In this document: positions 52,130 through 64,000 of the stretch, one piece after another | Layout: each line of letters opens with the position of its first letter | Position numbering within the stretch: position 1 is the first letter of the stretch | Origin: Merluccius polli | Lineage: Eukaryota > Chordata > Actinopteri > Gadiformes > Merlucciidae | DNA length: 64,000 bases | NCBI GenBank assembly: GCA_030340625.1 | Contig: JAOPHQ010005411.1 | Span: 101,001-165,000, forward strand | Direction of reading: 5' to 3' | Made by a program: the position numbers and the translations under genes | Notes under the pieces: generated by a model | The model's database searches: none | The model's input: the letters and a program-made list of their open reading frames with translations, nothing else | What the model was told of the DNA's origin: nothing

Positions 52130-52541
52130 TGAAATATAACAATATGTGCAATGTGCATAATATTACAATGCTATAATATTCCTTGCACATATTGTTGTAC
52201 TTCATACTGTGAACATCTGCACATTCCACCGTCCTTATTTTGCACATTCCTGCACAAAACTGTACAGCCCTTTCATTTTAAAAACAGACAAACCTTTTTT
52301 TCTATATTTAACATTGTGTTCTTATGGTAAATGTTTCTGTTCTATATTTATGTTTCTTAACTTGCAGTACTTACTGCAGTTTACTTTATTTCTATTTTAT
52401 ATGTTGGTCTCTTGGCTTGCAGGAGGCCTACTTGCGGTTTACGTTCTTATTCTCTCTTATTCTATTTTGATGGTTATTTTTATCACACCAAGACAAATAT
52501 GTGGTAAACACACTTGGCAATAAAGTCAATTCTGATTGTGA
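52130..52541 (+). mobile_element. LINE 3' UTR remnant
   Basis: Ends CACTTGGCAATAAAGTCAAT then TCTGATTGTG, the standard 3' end of a fish LINE. Preceded by TTGCACATATTGTTGTACTT and TGCACATTCCTGCAC typical of that UTR. No coding part. Confidence 0.65.
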
Positions 52542-53008
52542 TGCTCAGTGCCAAACATAATGTTACTATTTTCAGTTCCAGAAATGCCTGTGAGGAAAAA
52601 GCGGCAAAGGCCACAGTGATATAGAAATAAAAAGAGCCTAAACATCGCGCTTGTCAGATGACCCAGAACAACTTGTGACTCCGCAGTCTCTGGAACGGGT
52701 TAAAAAATAACCCTCCCCACACAATCTACACTCATAGTGTATCGGATTCCTTTATGTGGGCACTGATAAGATGCCTGCATGTCTCTGTTTATTATGTCAG
52801 TAGGCGAAGTGCTTTGTAGATTTTGTTTGCATAATGGTTTACAATCTGAAGAACATAACTTGGGAGCTTACTGCACATGGACCAGACTTGGGCGTGAGAC
52901 ATTAACAGTTTTACGACTGTCTCAAGGTGTTTTTTTTATAACAGGACATGACAGATTGGTCTTAAATCACTATGTGATTTTGTCCAACATTGTCCTTAGT
53001 GCTCCATT

Positions 53009-53297
53009 TCAATTCAGTTCAATAAATCTTTATTGTCCCTGGAGGGCAATTCTGGGGCAGCATATGAAACGTTAAAAACATGAATAACATGGGACACATA
53101 CCAACATGAGACAGCGACAAAAACACTAACATCAAACACTAGATTTAAAAAGTGCAATGAATATAAAACGTGCAAGTGGCAGTGGTGTACACTAAGTGCA
53201 TCAATTAAAAGTGGACTATAATTTATGGCAGCAATTGCCTTGGGAATGAAGGAGCCTTGAGCTCTCTGCTCCCACTTGATCCCCCCCCCCCCCCCCC
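53009..53297 (-). mobile_element. LINE 3' remnant with poly-C
   Basis: AATAAATCTTTATTGTCCCT and GGAGGGCAATTCTGGGGCAG are the reverse complement of a LINE 3' end. Poly-C at 53281-53297, then (CT)n at 53331-53360. Confidence 0.55.
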
Positions 53298-53328
53298 GGC
53301 TTGTTAGCAGCCCTGTGCGAACATCTTG

Positions 53329-53360
<32 letters not shown>

Positions 53361-53364
<4 letters not shown>

Positions 53365-54820
53365 TATGAATTAGTGTAATTGTGGCGGGGCTGTAGGGGC
53401 GAGAGAGAGAGAGAGGTGCTGAAGTTGAAGTGTGTACGCCAAGTCTCTCCCCACGTAGTCAGGAAAAAAGCAGCGCTGAAAAGAAACGGGTCATTCATCA
53501 CTTCAAATATGGTCAGGACCCGCGACTTAACCTGCGTCTCGCCGCCGTTCGCCGGGAGGCTTCAAACGGCGCTTAAGACAAACGTACGTTTCTCTCGGTC
53601 CATGACTTCATAATTGTGTTACCAGGTTTTCCAAACGGCCCTCCACCGGGATTTCAAAGTACATTTACCATCGTATGTTTGAAGCATTGCTTATGCAGTA
53701 TAGTTCTAGTTAAACATGACATGTTTGAAGGATATTACATGGGGCGTGTGGCGTTGGTGGACGCCGGTGGACTTGATAGACAGCGAAACAGCAGACTGCT
53801 TTGCTAAACGCACATCTGCACGTCCCAAAGGATTTATGTAATCTCGATTTCAACCAAACCACACCTCATTTTGTAGTTTATTATTTGTTGTTTTCGTGAT
53901 TTGGCGCATTTGATGCAGGAACTTTCATGTTGATGGAATCCAATAGAGAAAGCAAACATCCTTTCATTATGGTCTGGCTCTTCATTATGGTCTGGCTCTT
54001 TCTGAAACGCTTGGCCCCGTCCAGTTGAATCCGGGCCAGAACACCTCAGTCCTTCAGCCTCAGTGTGCGGCTGTGTGCCCTTGATTTATTTAATTTCATT
54101 GGTTGTTGTCATACCCGAGACCCAGCTGGTAATGGGCAACCCAGGCAAAACACACGGGATTATTTTTGCGGTGCTTTCGCTCGGGATGTTGGGAAACTGA
54201 AAACTGAAAAACATCCTTTCAAGAGTTTCAACACAAACATGACTCCTCCTCACCTCCTCCTCTTTTAAAGCTGGCACTGTGGTGAGTGTGCGCCCTCGTC
54301 GCTCCTCGGGAGATTTCACACCACCATGCGACACTTTGAACTCCTCGCATACAAGACATGTACAGGTCCTAGGTGGTTTTAGAGGTCTGCTTTGACCGAC
54401 ATTCATGTTGTGAATGTATCACTTGTTTACTTTCTTACTTCTGATTTGTGTGTGTGTCTGTGTGTGTAACAATTTAATAGCCCAGAGCAAATGAAGGACA
54501 TTTAGTTTAGTAAAACAAAATTTAAAAAGTCGCATTCCAGCTAACCCCACATGACAGGTTGTGCGGTAGGCCTATGTTCATTGTGTCTAGCGTCTGAAAA
54601 TCAAAAATGGGGTTATGGGGTCAAAATAACAGGGATTCAATTTGTGATTCGAGATTCACATATACATACAAATAGTGAAATGTTGTGGCGTCAAACTCCC
54701 AGGCAGTGCACAATGCAAGTACAAGACATTGAAAAAGCCAAGCTATAACCAAAATACCAGATAAAAATATCCCGAAATATACAAAGGAATATACAAAACG
54801 GGTTAACAATGTCAAAAGTG
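53361..54820. other. Intergenic, no gene recognised
   Basis: A GC-richer patch at 53380-53600 holds a short ORF starting at 53510 and a GTACGT donor-like motif at 53584, too little to call an exon. CATTATGGTCTGGCTCTT is duplicated at 53964-54002. Confidence 0.4.
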
Positions 54821-55390
54821 AGTGGTGCAAATAGTTAAAATGGCAGCGGTGCCATTAGGTACGGTATAACGTCCTTCAAGATTTCATTGTTCGAGGCTCT
54901 GATAGCCTGTGGGAGGAAACTCTCCCTCAGCGTCCCGCTGTGGGATGTGAGGCAGCGGCAGCGCAAGGCGCTTGCCGGATCAGCAGCCACGCAAACAGTC
55001 CACCGCTGGGGTGTGGGGGGGTCCTCCACTATCCCCCTAGCTCCTCACACAGATAGCAGGGCTTTCTGTGTGAGGTCGCACAGGCGCCGTCTCGCCTTTG
55101 CTGTCACAGTGTCAATATGTGTGCGGGTAATACGCACACACAAGGCGCTTAAAGCTGCTCACCCTCTCCACTGGAGCCCCGCCACTTTCCAGTGCGGCGT
55201 AAGACACCCCGCCTCTTCCCGGCACAGTCCACCGTCAGGCAGCGTCGTGGGTTTGGCGGCGTCCAGAAAGAGGTTGAGGCCGGCCTGGCGCCGCTGCATC
55301 AGGCCCCGCAACCTACGCCAGACAGGCCGCCTCGTCGCCATTAGAGGTCCGGCCCGCCGCGTCGTCCGTCGTCGGCAAACGTTATTCTAG
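54821..55390 (-). mobile_element. LINE relic, C-terminal RT fragment
   Basis: Minus strand encodes GTLRESFLPQAIRASNNEIL, the end of a fish non-LTR ORF2, preceded by degraded GC-rich coding remnant with mixed frames. Confidence 0.65.
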
Positions 55391-55418
55391 GTGTTGGTTG
55401 CTGCGCTTGGCCACGCAG

Positions 55419-56480
<1,062 letters not shown>

Positions 56481-56504
56481 GGGCTTGAAGGAAACACGCA
56501 TCGT

Positions 56505-56645
56505 CATTGTGGAGTGTGTGTGGTTGACAGCTGGTTTAGCCGCTCCTGGCCTGAGTCAGACTGATCTGGCTCTAGGGCTGGGTGGGGCTGCACACCTGTG
56601 GTGCAGAGCACCCAGGATAAACAAGCTATCGCCACACACACACCT
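56505..56645 (+). repeat. Palindromic repeat, copy B
   Basis: TGTGTGGTTGACAGCTGGTT at the left, AGGATAAACAAGCTATCGCC then ACACACAC at the right. GAGTCAGACTGATCTGGCTC is shared with copy C. Confidence 0.65.
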
Positions 56646-56699
56646 AGGAGAGAGCCACTTATGTGGCGCGTGGCAGCAAACGACCGCTACAATCATCAA

Positions 56700-57317
56700 G
56701 GAAGAAAACCTCGGTCGGCTCTTTTTTTGTGCCCGGACCTCCAAGAGCATCTGGTTGGTCGACCTCAGTGTCCAAGTTGTAAGACGGTGCAAGAGGTCTG
56801 CTAGATAAGGTGGCACCAGCCCATTTAAAACTTTAACAACAAGCAATAAAAGCTTCAAATCAAACTTGAAATGGACATGAAGTCAGTGGTGGTGGCCAAT
56901 ACTGGGGTTATGTGATCACGCTTTTTATTTCCAGTTAGAAGACGCGTTTTGTGCGAACTGCCCGACAACGAAGAGACGACCGCTACACCCGCATGCAGAG
57001 AATTACAATAGTCTAGGCGAGAGGTAATGAAAGTCTAAGTCTAGGCGAGAGGTAATGAAAGTCTAAGTCTAGGCGAGAGGTAATGAAAGTCTAAGTCTAG
57101 GCGAGAGGTAATGAAAGTGTAAGTCTAGGCGAGAGGTAATGAAAGTCTAAGTCTAGGCGAGAGGTAATGAAAGTCTAAGTCTAGGCGAGAGGTAATGAAA
57201 GCATGGATAACTCTGGAAATCTTTGGGAGAGAGTTGAGCCTTTACCTTGGCTAAAAGTCTCCACTGAAGGTCAGGTCGTCCAAACATAACAATCTCGGTC
57301 TTATTTTCATTAAGATT

Positions 57318-57345
<28 letters not shown>
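56700..57345 (-). mobile_element. L2-like LINE relic with 28 bp minisatellite in its coding region
   Basis: Minus strand reads LNENKTEIVMFG, then (with breaks) RLDYCNSL, KKRDHITPVLAT and LLKVLNGLVPPYLADLLHRL, the ordered motifs of L2/Rex-type reverse transcriptases. Frameshifts and stops make it inactive. Confidence 0.85.
57011..57200. repeat. 28 bp minisatellite, about 6.8 copies
   Basis: Unit CTAGGCGAGAGGTAATGAAA + GTCTAAGT, one unit with a single change (GTGTAAGT). The unit is the LINE sequence coding FHYLSPRL, repeated in place. Confidence 0.95.

Positions 57346-57352
<7 letters not shown>
57319..57352. repeat. (CA)17 microsatellite
   Basis: Adjoins the LINE relic. Confidence 0.95.
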
Positions 57353-57355
<3 letters not shown>

Positions 57356-57359
57356 TAAC

Positions 57360-58860
57360 ACACAGTCAGTGTCAGTATGATTGACGCCAATACAAAACCT
57401 TCTCCTTTGCTTTTCTCCAACCCCATCTGATCCTCATCCTACTCACCATATGGATCCTCACACAGCTTTGCAGGCCATGTGTCACAGCTGTATACACTAC
57501 AAGTGCACAGCTGTGTACCGTTTCATTAGAGCGCATGGCTCGCACAAAACCGCATCCCCGCCTTCCCCCCCCACCCGAAGTTTGTCATAGGCAATCAGCG
57601 TCCACCAAACCAAACACGTCACCATATAGATCCTCATCACGTGTCCGCTAACAGCAGCCCTGTGGTGATAGATTTATCCATCTAGCCAGGGAGGTCGATG
57701 TATGATGTGCTGACAAAAGACCGGCATTTTTGGCACGTTCACCCCCTTATGGGCCAAGCATCTGCACTGTCCTGTCGCCATCCTTCTCCTGACCTGAGAG
57801 CATGTCAAGCTCGGGATGTTTTTTTTCTCTCTCTTTTGTCTGCTAATAATTGCAATCAAATCAATCATTTGTATGCATTAATTCATGAATTCATGTGTGT
57901 TTGTGTATTCATCTATGCGTATCGGCGAAAGCTTACAGTTGTATTGTCGTTCCCATGGGGGATATTCCTTTCCACAAAAATCACAAGGAGGACCAACAAA
58001 ACACTTGACACACGTCACGACAAAGATACCGGACTGTAACAATACATTTAGTATAACACAACAGCAGCACACAATAGCGACAGGCCAAAGAGAGAGCATG
58101 CACAAGAGAGAGAGTTTAATAGCGTATGATATGAAATACAGCTGCTGATCACGTGCTACGAAAACCTTACTGTGATGATGTTGCCCTCGAAACATGAAAC
58201 GCGTCTACTGTTGCCTAATGTCGCCGCGAGGCCCCTCATGCTTTATAAGCCATCACGGGGCCAAAACGCAGCAGCAGCACTTCACCGGTCCTGCGCATGT
58301 AAAGAGCTGCAGGCCGACTGCCCTGCGCTGCGCGGAGGACGCACGCCTCAGGACTCTGGCCTGATGTGTCTTTGCTCAAAGTTTTTTTTTTTTTTGAAGA
58401 AAAAAAATGTTTATCTGAAGCTATTTCAGTGAGTCAGAGTCAGTGCTTGAGTGAAAACATTTTGACTTGGCTTTGTAATTTTATCAGATGTGGTTTACTA
58501 CTAAAAACCTTGGCTGGAGAGAGCGGATCTGAAGCCTCTCTTCACGCAACGCACCAGACGTTCACAGAGGACTTAGCGTTCAGCCGACGAACACCAGCAG
58601 AAGGGAAATGGTCCCCTTTGGTCCTGTGCCTACATCCACACTTACTAAACAATATGAAGTCAATTTGCAATCATAGCCATGCAGATTTAATCACATGACT
58701 CAGGTACTTCAAGAGAAAAGAGGGGGGGGGGGGAAACTCTGTGGGAAAATGTTATTATTCTGCATCCTTTTTTTCTTACAGAGTTAAAACTTGCTTTCCA
58801 AGGCACAAACAACGATGGGAAACCTTGTGGGATATTCCTTGGGAATATCTCCAAAACTAA
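57360..58860. other. Intergenic, no gene recognised
   Basis: Mixed sequence without exon, SINE or LINE signal that I can support. Confidence 0.5.
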
Positions 58861-58949
58861 CAAGTCAAGTCAATCACAATCTTAACCACAGTTACATAGT
58901 CAAAGGGCTTCAAGTGCCAAATTATACAACACCCCCCTAACACTTTATC

Positions 58950-59090
58950 ACTGTGGAGTGTGTGTGTGGTTGATAGCTGGTTCAGCAGCCTCACCTGGTC
59001 TGAGTCAGACTGATCTGACTCTAGGGCCGGGTGGGGCTGAGTAATCATGGCCCCCAGGATAAACCAGCCATCACCACACACACACACTCA
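58950..59090 (+). repeat. Palindromic repeat, copy C
   Basis: Left TGTGTGGTTGATAGCTGGTT, right CCAGGATAAACCAGCCATCA then CACACACAC. Same orientation as copy B, opposite to copy A. Flanked by pieces of the 31612-type repeat. Confidence 0.7.
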
Positions 59091-59397
59091 GGAGAGAGAG
59101 CCACTGTCATTGCAGCATGTTACTACAACTGTTCGGCTTGTACCGGCTCGCCATCGCCAATAAATGGATATTCTCCATCGACGTCTGCCTGTGTCCTGTG
59201 TGTCGGAGGAGCCCAGCAAAAACCACTGCGGTGGCATCAAGGAAGAAACCTTGAGAAGAAGCACAGAAGAGGGATCCCTACTGCCGAGGACGCTGAGGCG
59301 TGCCATGGTAGCAGAACAAGCTAACAGAGTTGTAGTAAAATAAAGTTAGATAGGTAGAAAACACAATAGAAAGAATGGGACGGCCCCAGGGCCCTTC

Positions 59398-59649
59398 TAC
59401 TGATTGGTCGGCCGCCGCTGCTGATTGGGGATATGCTGGCTATGGAGGCTGATTGGGCGGGGCTACTGCTACCGGGGAGCGGCTGATTGCTATCTGAGAT
59501 CACCTTAAAGAGGACCTCAGGGGAACCCGCACGCTAATGTCTAAACGCTGACCTCTTCGCCGACCTGCACCTTGGTCCACTCAGCGTCTCCACAGTCTGG
59601 AGGACTGTGGAGACGCTATCCTGGGGGGTCCGCTGGGAGACTAGACACG
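59398..59649 (+). promoter_or_regulatory. CCAAT/GC-box-rich segment with downstream splice donor (candidate promoter and first exon)
   Basis: Four inverted CCAAT boxes (CTGATTGG or CTGATTGC at 59400, 59421, 59450 and 59482), one fused to a GC box (GATTGGGCGGGGC). About 165 bp downstream the sequence ends GACTAGACACG then GTGAGT, a perfect donor at 59650. No ORF crosses it, so an exon here would be 5' UTR. An alternative is that it is part of an unknown GC-rich repeat. Confidence 0.3.
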
Positions 59650-59657
59650 GTGAGTTT

Positions 59658-59970
59658 TATATATTTAATGTGTGTGTGTGTGTGTGTGTGTTATGACGTT
59701 GTTTAAAGTTGATTCCTTTACTCGTGGTACTCTAACCTTCGTATCACCTCTTTGAGCCTTCGTGGAATCTGGACACATTTTTGGGAGTTGTGCAGAAAAT
59801 TGAGTTGAAGTAAAAGAGCTCATTTATGAAGGAGACCGTTTGATGATTGGATTTGTGTTGGATTTGTATTCCTCAATGAGGTTAATGTTCCTTCGGAGTA
59901 AAGTTGATGCAGCCGTTGTAGTCTAATCTAAAAAGGGGAATAAAATAAAACACACACACAGAAACCCTAG

Positions 59971-60003
<33 letters not shown>

Positions 60004-60609
60004 CAGAAACAAACAAACACACAACACACATAACAAACACACACACAAACAGAAACAAACATATACCACACAACACAACACACATAAAAACACCCACACT
60101 TGGAATGCAGATTGAGGGATTCAACAGAAAATGGCACTGATAAAAAATTATGACAAATTCTTTGACAAATTCCGATTTTATCAACCGCCATCCTTGAAGT
60201 GTGTCAACTTCAAGGCAACAAGATGGCGTTTGTTCACATGCTACAATCAGAAAGTATTCAACAAAAAAAAAAAAGATATCTGATGAAACGTTTCACTTCA
60301 TCAATAGATGCCCTGTCTTTCTGTTTTCGCCCGCTGTAGATGTAACAAGTTGTCCGAGCGGACGTTCAAGAGACACCGAATGTTCCCGCTGGCGCCCGCC
60401 TGGCGCTAACCGGAGCTGTGGGTTTGTTTATTATTGGTTCCACTATCTGCAGCACTATCTCCGCTGGTGGGTTTCCGTGGAAAGGCAGTAGGATGAAGAA
60501 GAAAAGTGACTCACAAGGCTTTTAAAACTACACTTGACTTGCTGTACCTGATTATGTTTTTTAATTAATATTATTATTATTATTCAAATTATTGTTATGA
60601 TTTTTTTTA

Positions 60610-60642
<33 letters not shown>

Positions 60643-61675
60643 TCTCTTATAATATTTTGTTTGCAGTCTTTTGCCCGTCGGTTGTAGGATCCCTGTCACT
60701 CGTCACGATCACCCACAATGCAGCGTGACGCGTCCGATGTTCAACCACGTCTAATTCCTGTATGTCTTATCGTCCAGGCAATAAAGCCTCCCTAAATCTG
60801 GCCCTGAGACGAAACATAAATAATAACCACCATCTTCTGCCTTCATCCCGCCACAGGCCAGGGGGGATTCTGGGAAATTCTCCGGCGGATTCGGGGAAAT
60901 TCTCCGCCGGATTTGCGATGGCAGATCAGGCGACGATCAAGAGGCTTTGTTGTCAAGTTTTTTAAAGACAATGCTTTATGTTGGAATGAAAAGCTCATAG
61001 TGTGTCGGCAACATGGCGAAAAGTACACAAAGACGACACACAATCTGTGCATTTCACAGCACACAAACGCTATTCGCTATTCTGAGGATGCATGTTAAAA
61101 GGAAACATGTTACACTGTGAGGCAGAAATACACAGAATATTCAAAGCGGCCAATTGGCTCCCTCCAAACCACACCCACTTCTATCTGATCTCTGAGGTCT
61201 GTGCTCCCCTGAGCCCATGTTCTAGTTATGTGTATTTCACAGCAATACAGTTAAGTTCAGCTGTCAAATTCTGTGATTTCTTTTAATTTATTAAATAAAC
61301 CAGCGGAAGACGAATAGCATCATGTTGCTTTGTTTCCCTGTAACCCATAAACCCATCCACCTTAACGATGTAATATACCAACATTTCTCCTTTTTTTCTA
61401 TTTATTTTATCAACACTGCTCATCCTCCCATCTGCGTCTGGCTGTTTCATACTGCTGAACTTGAGAAGCGCTGCCATGTCAGCCCATTGCTTCCGATCAC
61501 CTGATTCTAATTTTAGCTTAACGTCACAATCAGGACTTTGTTATCCGCAAGCGAGACTGATTATTGTTGTTATGGCTTGTTTTCCTTGTGTGATGTGTCT
61601 TTATTGTCTTTATTTATTCATCATTTGTTACGCTGCCATCTTGGTCAGGCTTCATGGAAAAAGCTATCCTTGGTC
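59658..61675. other. Intergenic, simple repeats only
   Basis: (TG)n at 59671-59691, CA-rich tract 59951-60090, ATT-rich 60565-60640. GGGAAATTCTCCG(C/G)CGGATT is duplicated at 60867-60914. Confidence 0.5.
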
Positions 61676-62317
61676 TTAAAGGCATACTATGCAGTTTTCC
61701 GGTTTTGTCAAACAGCGACCCCTCAGTCGCTGCGGAGTACTTGTATTTAACGTAAACTGTCATAAATACCACTCGCCAGAGCCATCTCTATATACGGCTC
61801 TACGTCTCTGCAATAGTAACACACCGCGGACCTACGGCCGACGGGGGGGGGGGCACGCGCGATTGTCCGTCATGACACGAAAACGCCCATTAGGCTAGAC
61901 TTTACATGCATGGCATATCAGAGAATATCCCTGTCAGTTCGGTCGCGGCGCAATGAATGAATAAAGATCGTTAACACTCAGATGACAGATGTGCCCGAAG
62001 TTACTACTTTATTACCGCGTTGATGACCAACGTTTAGGAAAACATGTACTTTTAATTCACCCTTGGATGAAATCGAAAACGTTAGTTCTATGCTGCCCAT
62101 ACTACTAGATCGACAAAGAAGAAGAAGAAGGGGGCGTTCCAGTCTGTGTAAACGGGAACCCCCACCACACGAGAACGCCCATTAGTGTCTGCAGTCAGAT
62201 GATAGTGCTCCCCAGCGCTGCTACCGGGATGATTTGCTATACTACGAGTTTGTTTACCATCGAAATGACTTTGAAGCTGTTATATTAAGGTACAAAAGTT
62301 GCACAGTGTGCCTTTAA
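61676..62317. mobile_element. DNA element with TTAAAGGCA termini
   Basis: Left TTAAAGGCATACTATGCAGT and right TTGCACAGTGTGCCTTTAA are inverted repeats. A common fish non-autonomous family. It contains CGACGGGGGGGGGG and GAAGAAGAAGAAG runs and no transposase. Confidence 0.7.
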
Positions 62318-62420
62318 TGGGAAAAACCGAGCTAAATAAAGGCTAAAATACAAGGATGTAAATGTATATGCTTTAATGGAGGGAAGGAAGTAGTTGTCAC
62401 TGATTGACAGCATGAGCTCT

Positions 62421-62520
62421 GTCATCATAATGAATGATGATGTCATAATGAACTCTGAAGACATCATAATGAACTCAGATGATGTCATAATGAACTCATG
62501 AGGTCATAATGAACACCAAA
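62421..62520. repeat. Tandem TGATGTCATAATGAACTC-type units
   Basis: About four imperfect units of 20-25 bp, each with GTCATAATGAACTC or ATCATAATGAACTC. Confidence 0.8.
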
Positions 62521-62529
62521 AATGTCATA

Positions 62530-64000
62530 ATTATTAATTGCTGGCCCCCCCTCGCGAGTTGCATAATGCATAATATGCTTAGTATGCATAATATACTTCT
62601 ATCTGATATTATACATTAGGTACTATTCATTTAAATCAATAATGTACAACTGCATATGCACAATGCTGAACGCCATCAGACTTTCGTTGGATCGGGCTTT
62701 TAATCCAAACATCCACAGCCAAGGATTTTAACTTCATTAAATGCAATTGATTATAATATAGTTTATTTACCTTTGCTTACTGTTGTAAAGCCTTTTTAGT
62801 TGTGTCATCCCAAGATTTTTACTTGCTGCTTCTGCCCACTCAATATTCTATGCAGGCGCCATGTCATCATGGGCAAACAAAATGGCGTATCAAGGAAAGT
62901 TGGGTGACACACAGCGATGCGACGGCAGCCCGGAAGTTGCTTTCATCATCGGCTTCTTATCTTCACAGTCCGTATCGATTTCCCAGCGAGACGGGGAATA
63001 TATTGATTTAATAAACACCGGATTTGTGGACATATTGCCGGGCAGCCGGGTCGCCTGACGCGGTGTTTTTCGGTCACCAACATAATGAGTGGTTTCTCAC
63101 GAGGGGAAACCGTTTGGCCGCCAGGCTCTGCTGAACCCACGCTGAAACGCAGTGTGCTTCGCCCGGGTTGAATACAGTAGTTTATCTTCAGGATGTTTTT
63201 TTTATCATCGATGTTGATTCCAAACTAATGATTCACTAATAAAAAAAATCAATGACTATTGGTACTCACTAATTAACAAATGATTTCACAGATCTTCAGA
63301 TCAGATCTTGGCTTAGTAGCACCCACTAACCCAGAAACCCCATTGTAATGTACAGTCAAGTAAACGCCCCGTAAAATGTGATTTGTTTTGGTATTTTGAT
63401 AAATAAATAATTTAAAAATAATTGAATTGACAACATTTCCTTAATCCTTTTAGTACAGAAAAGGATTTCAGACGCGAGTCAGTAGACGTCCCTGGGCCTC
63501 CTGGAGGACGGCTAAGACAGCAGCGCTAGACAGCATCTCTCAGAGCTCACTATTCTTAGACTGGATTAGTCGATTGAGGTCGCTGGGCGACGTCCATTCA
63601 CCACATGAGAACTGTCCCCGATCGCGGCCCAGATAAGATAGCGGCCCTAGTGGACACTCAGCGGCTCGGGCTCGGTTTACATTGGCTCCACTATTTAGAA
63701 AACAAAACAATTCGGCCCGCATAAAGACTCAAGAGGGAGCGGATCCGCGATAATGCTCCTCAAACATTGTGGAGGGGGGGGGGGGATGAAAAAAGAAATA
63801 CCGCGACGCAGGTGTGTGTCCTGTCTAGTGCGGCCGGGGGACAGATCTCCATCTCCCGCAATGATATCTCTGGAGAGACCTTCATGGGGTGGGGAGGGGG
63901 GGGGACAAGGGGGTGTGAGCTGAGCTGACTTGTGCTGATTATCCTTTGCTGATTATCCAGCTCTACAAAGTCTGGGACGCACTTTGTTGAGCCGTGCCAT
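62530..64000. other. Intergenic, no gene recognised
   Basis: A 65-codon plus-strand ORF at 62861-63058 (start MSSWANKMAYQGKLGDTQRC) has no known motif. GCTGATTATCC is duplicated at 63936-63959. G runs at 63773 and 63896. Confidence 0.45.

Noticed and set aside
62861..63058. 65-codon ORF MSSWANKMAYQGKLGDTQRC...
   Set aside because: No splice context, no known domain and no neighbouring coding signal; probably chance or an unlabelled repeat.

Overview
This is a window of vertebrate nuclear DNA, almost certainly from a teleost fish. Genes are split into many small GT-AG (and two GC-AG) exons. Introns and intergenic DNA are packed with fish-type tRNA SINEs, hAT-like MITEs, L2/Rex-like LINE relics and long (TG)n/(CA)n tracts. 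The density of dinucleotide repeats and the GC-rich third codon positions would fit a gadiform such as cod, but that is a guess from style and I could not test it.

Two protein genes are clear and lie head to head. On the minus strand, positions 345-14121 hold the first 20 coding exons of CEP290, the ciliary transition-zone and centriolar-satellite coiled-coil protein. The exons join without a frame break into 726 residues that follow human and zebrafish CEP290 from the initiator Met; the rest of the gene lies off the left edge. On the plus strand, positions 17044-47808 hold all 13 coding exons of TMTC3, an ER multipass O-mannosyltransferase of cadherins with a TPR tail. They join into 936 codons plus a stop. 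A non-coding first exon is likely near 14755-14814. The roughly 600 bp between the two genes is a probable shared promoter with a perfect ETS/GABP-type site at 14745-14754. CEP290 and TMTC3 are also adjacent and divergent in human, so this is conserved synteny.

Right of TMTC3 (47809-64000) I find no confident protein gene. The stretch holds the TMTC3 3' UTR, several LINE and MITE remnants, a GT microsatellite, a small uncharacterised ORF on the minus strand (48510-48725), and a CCAAT/GC-box-rich segment ending in a good splice donor (59398-59649) that could be the first exon of an unseen gene.

I see no new molecular system of the defence or operon kind. The points most worth a second look are: unusually weak and GU-embedded splice donors around small in-frame CEP290 exons; two GC-AG introns; an upstream ORF with a strong Kozak context in TMTC3; a 1.6 kb G-rich minisatellite in TMTC3 intron 1; minisatellites that arose inside LINE reading frames; a small hairpin-like repeat with an apparent empty-site relative in the same window; a large snap-back repeat; and three DNA transposons with terminal repeats, one of them nested inside another, two with matching 8 bp target duplications.
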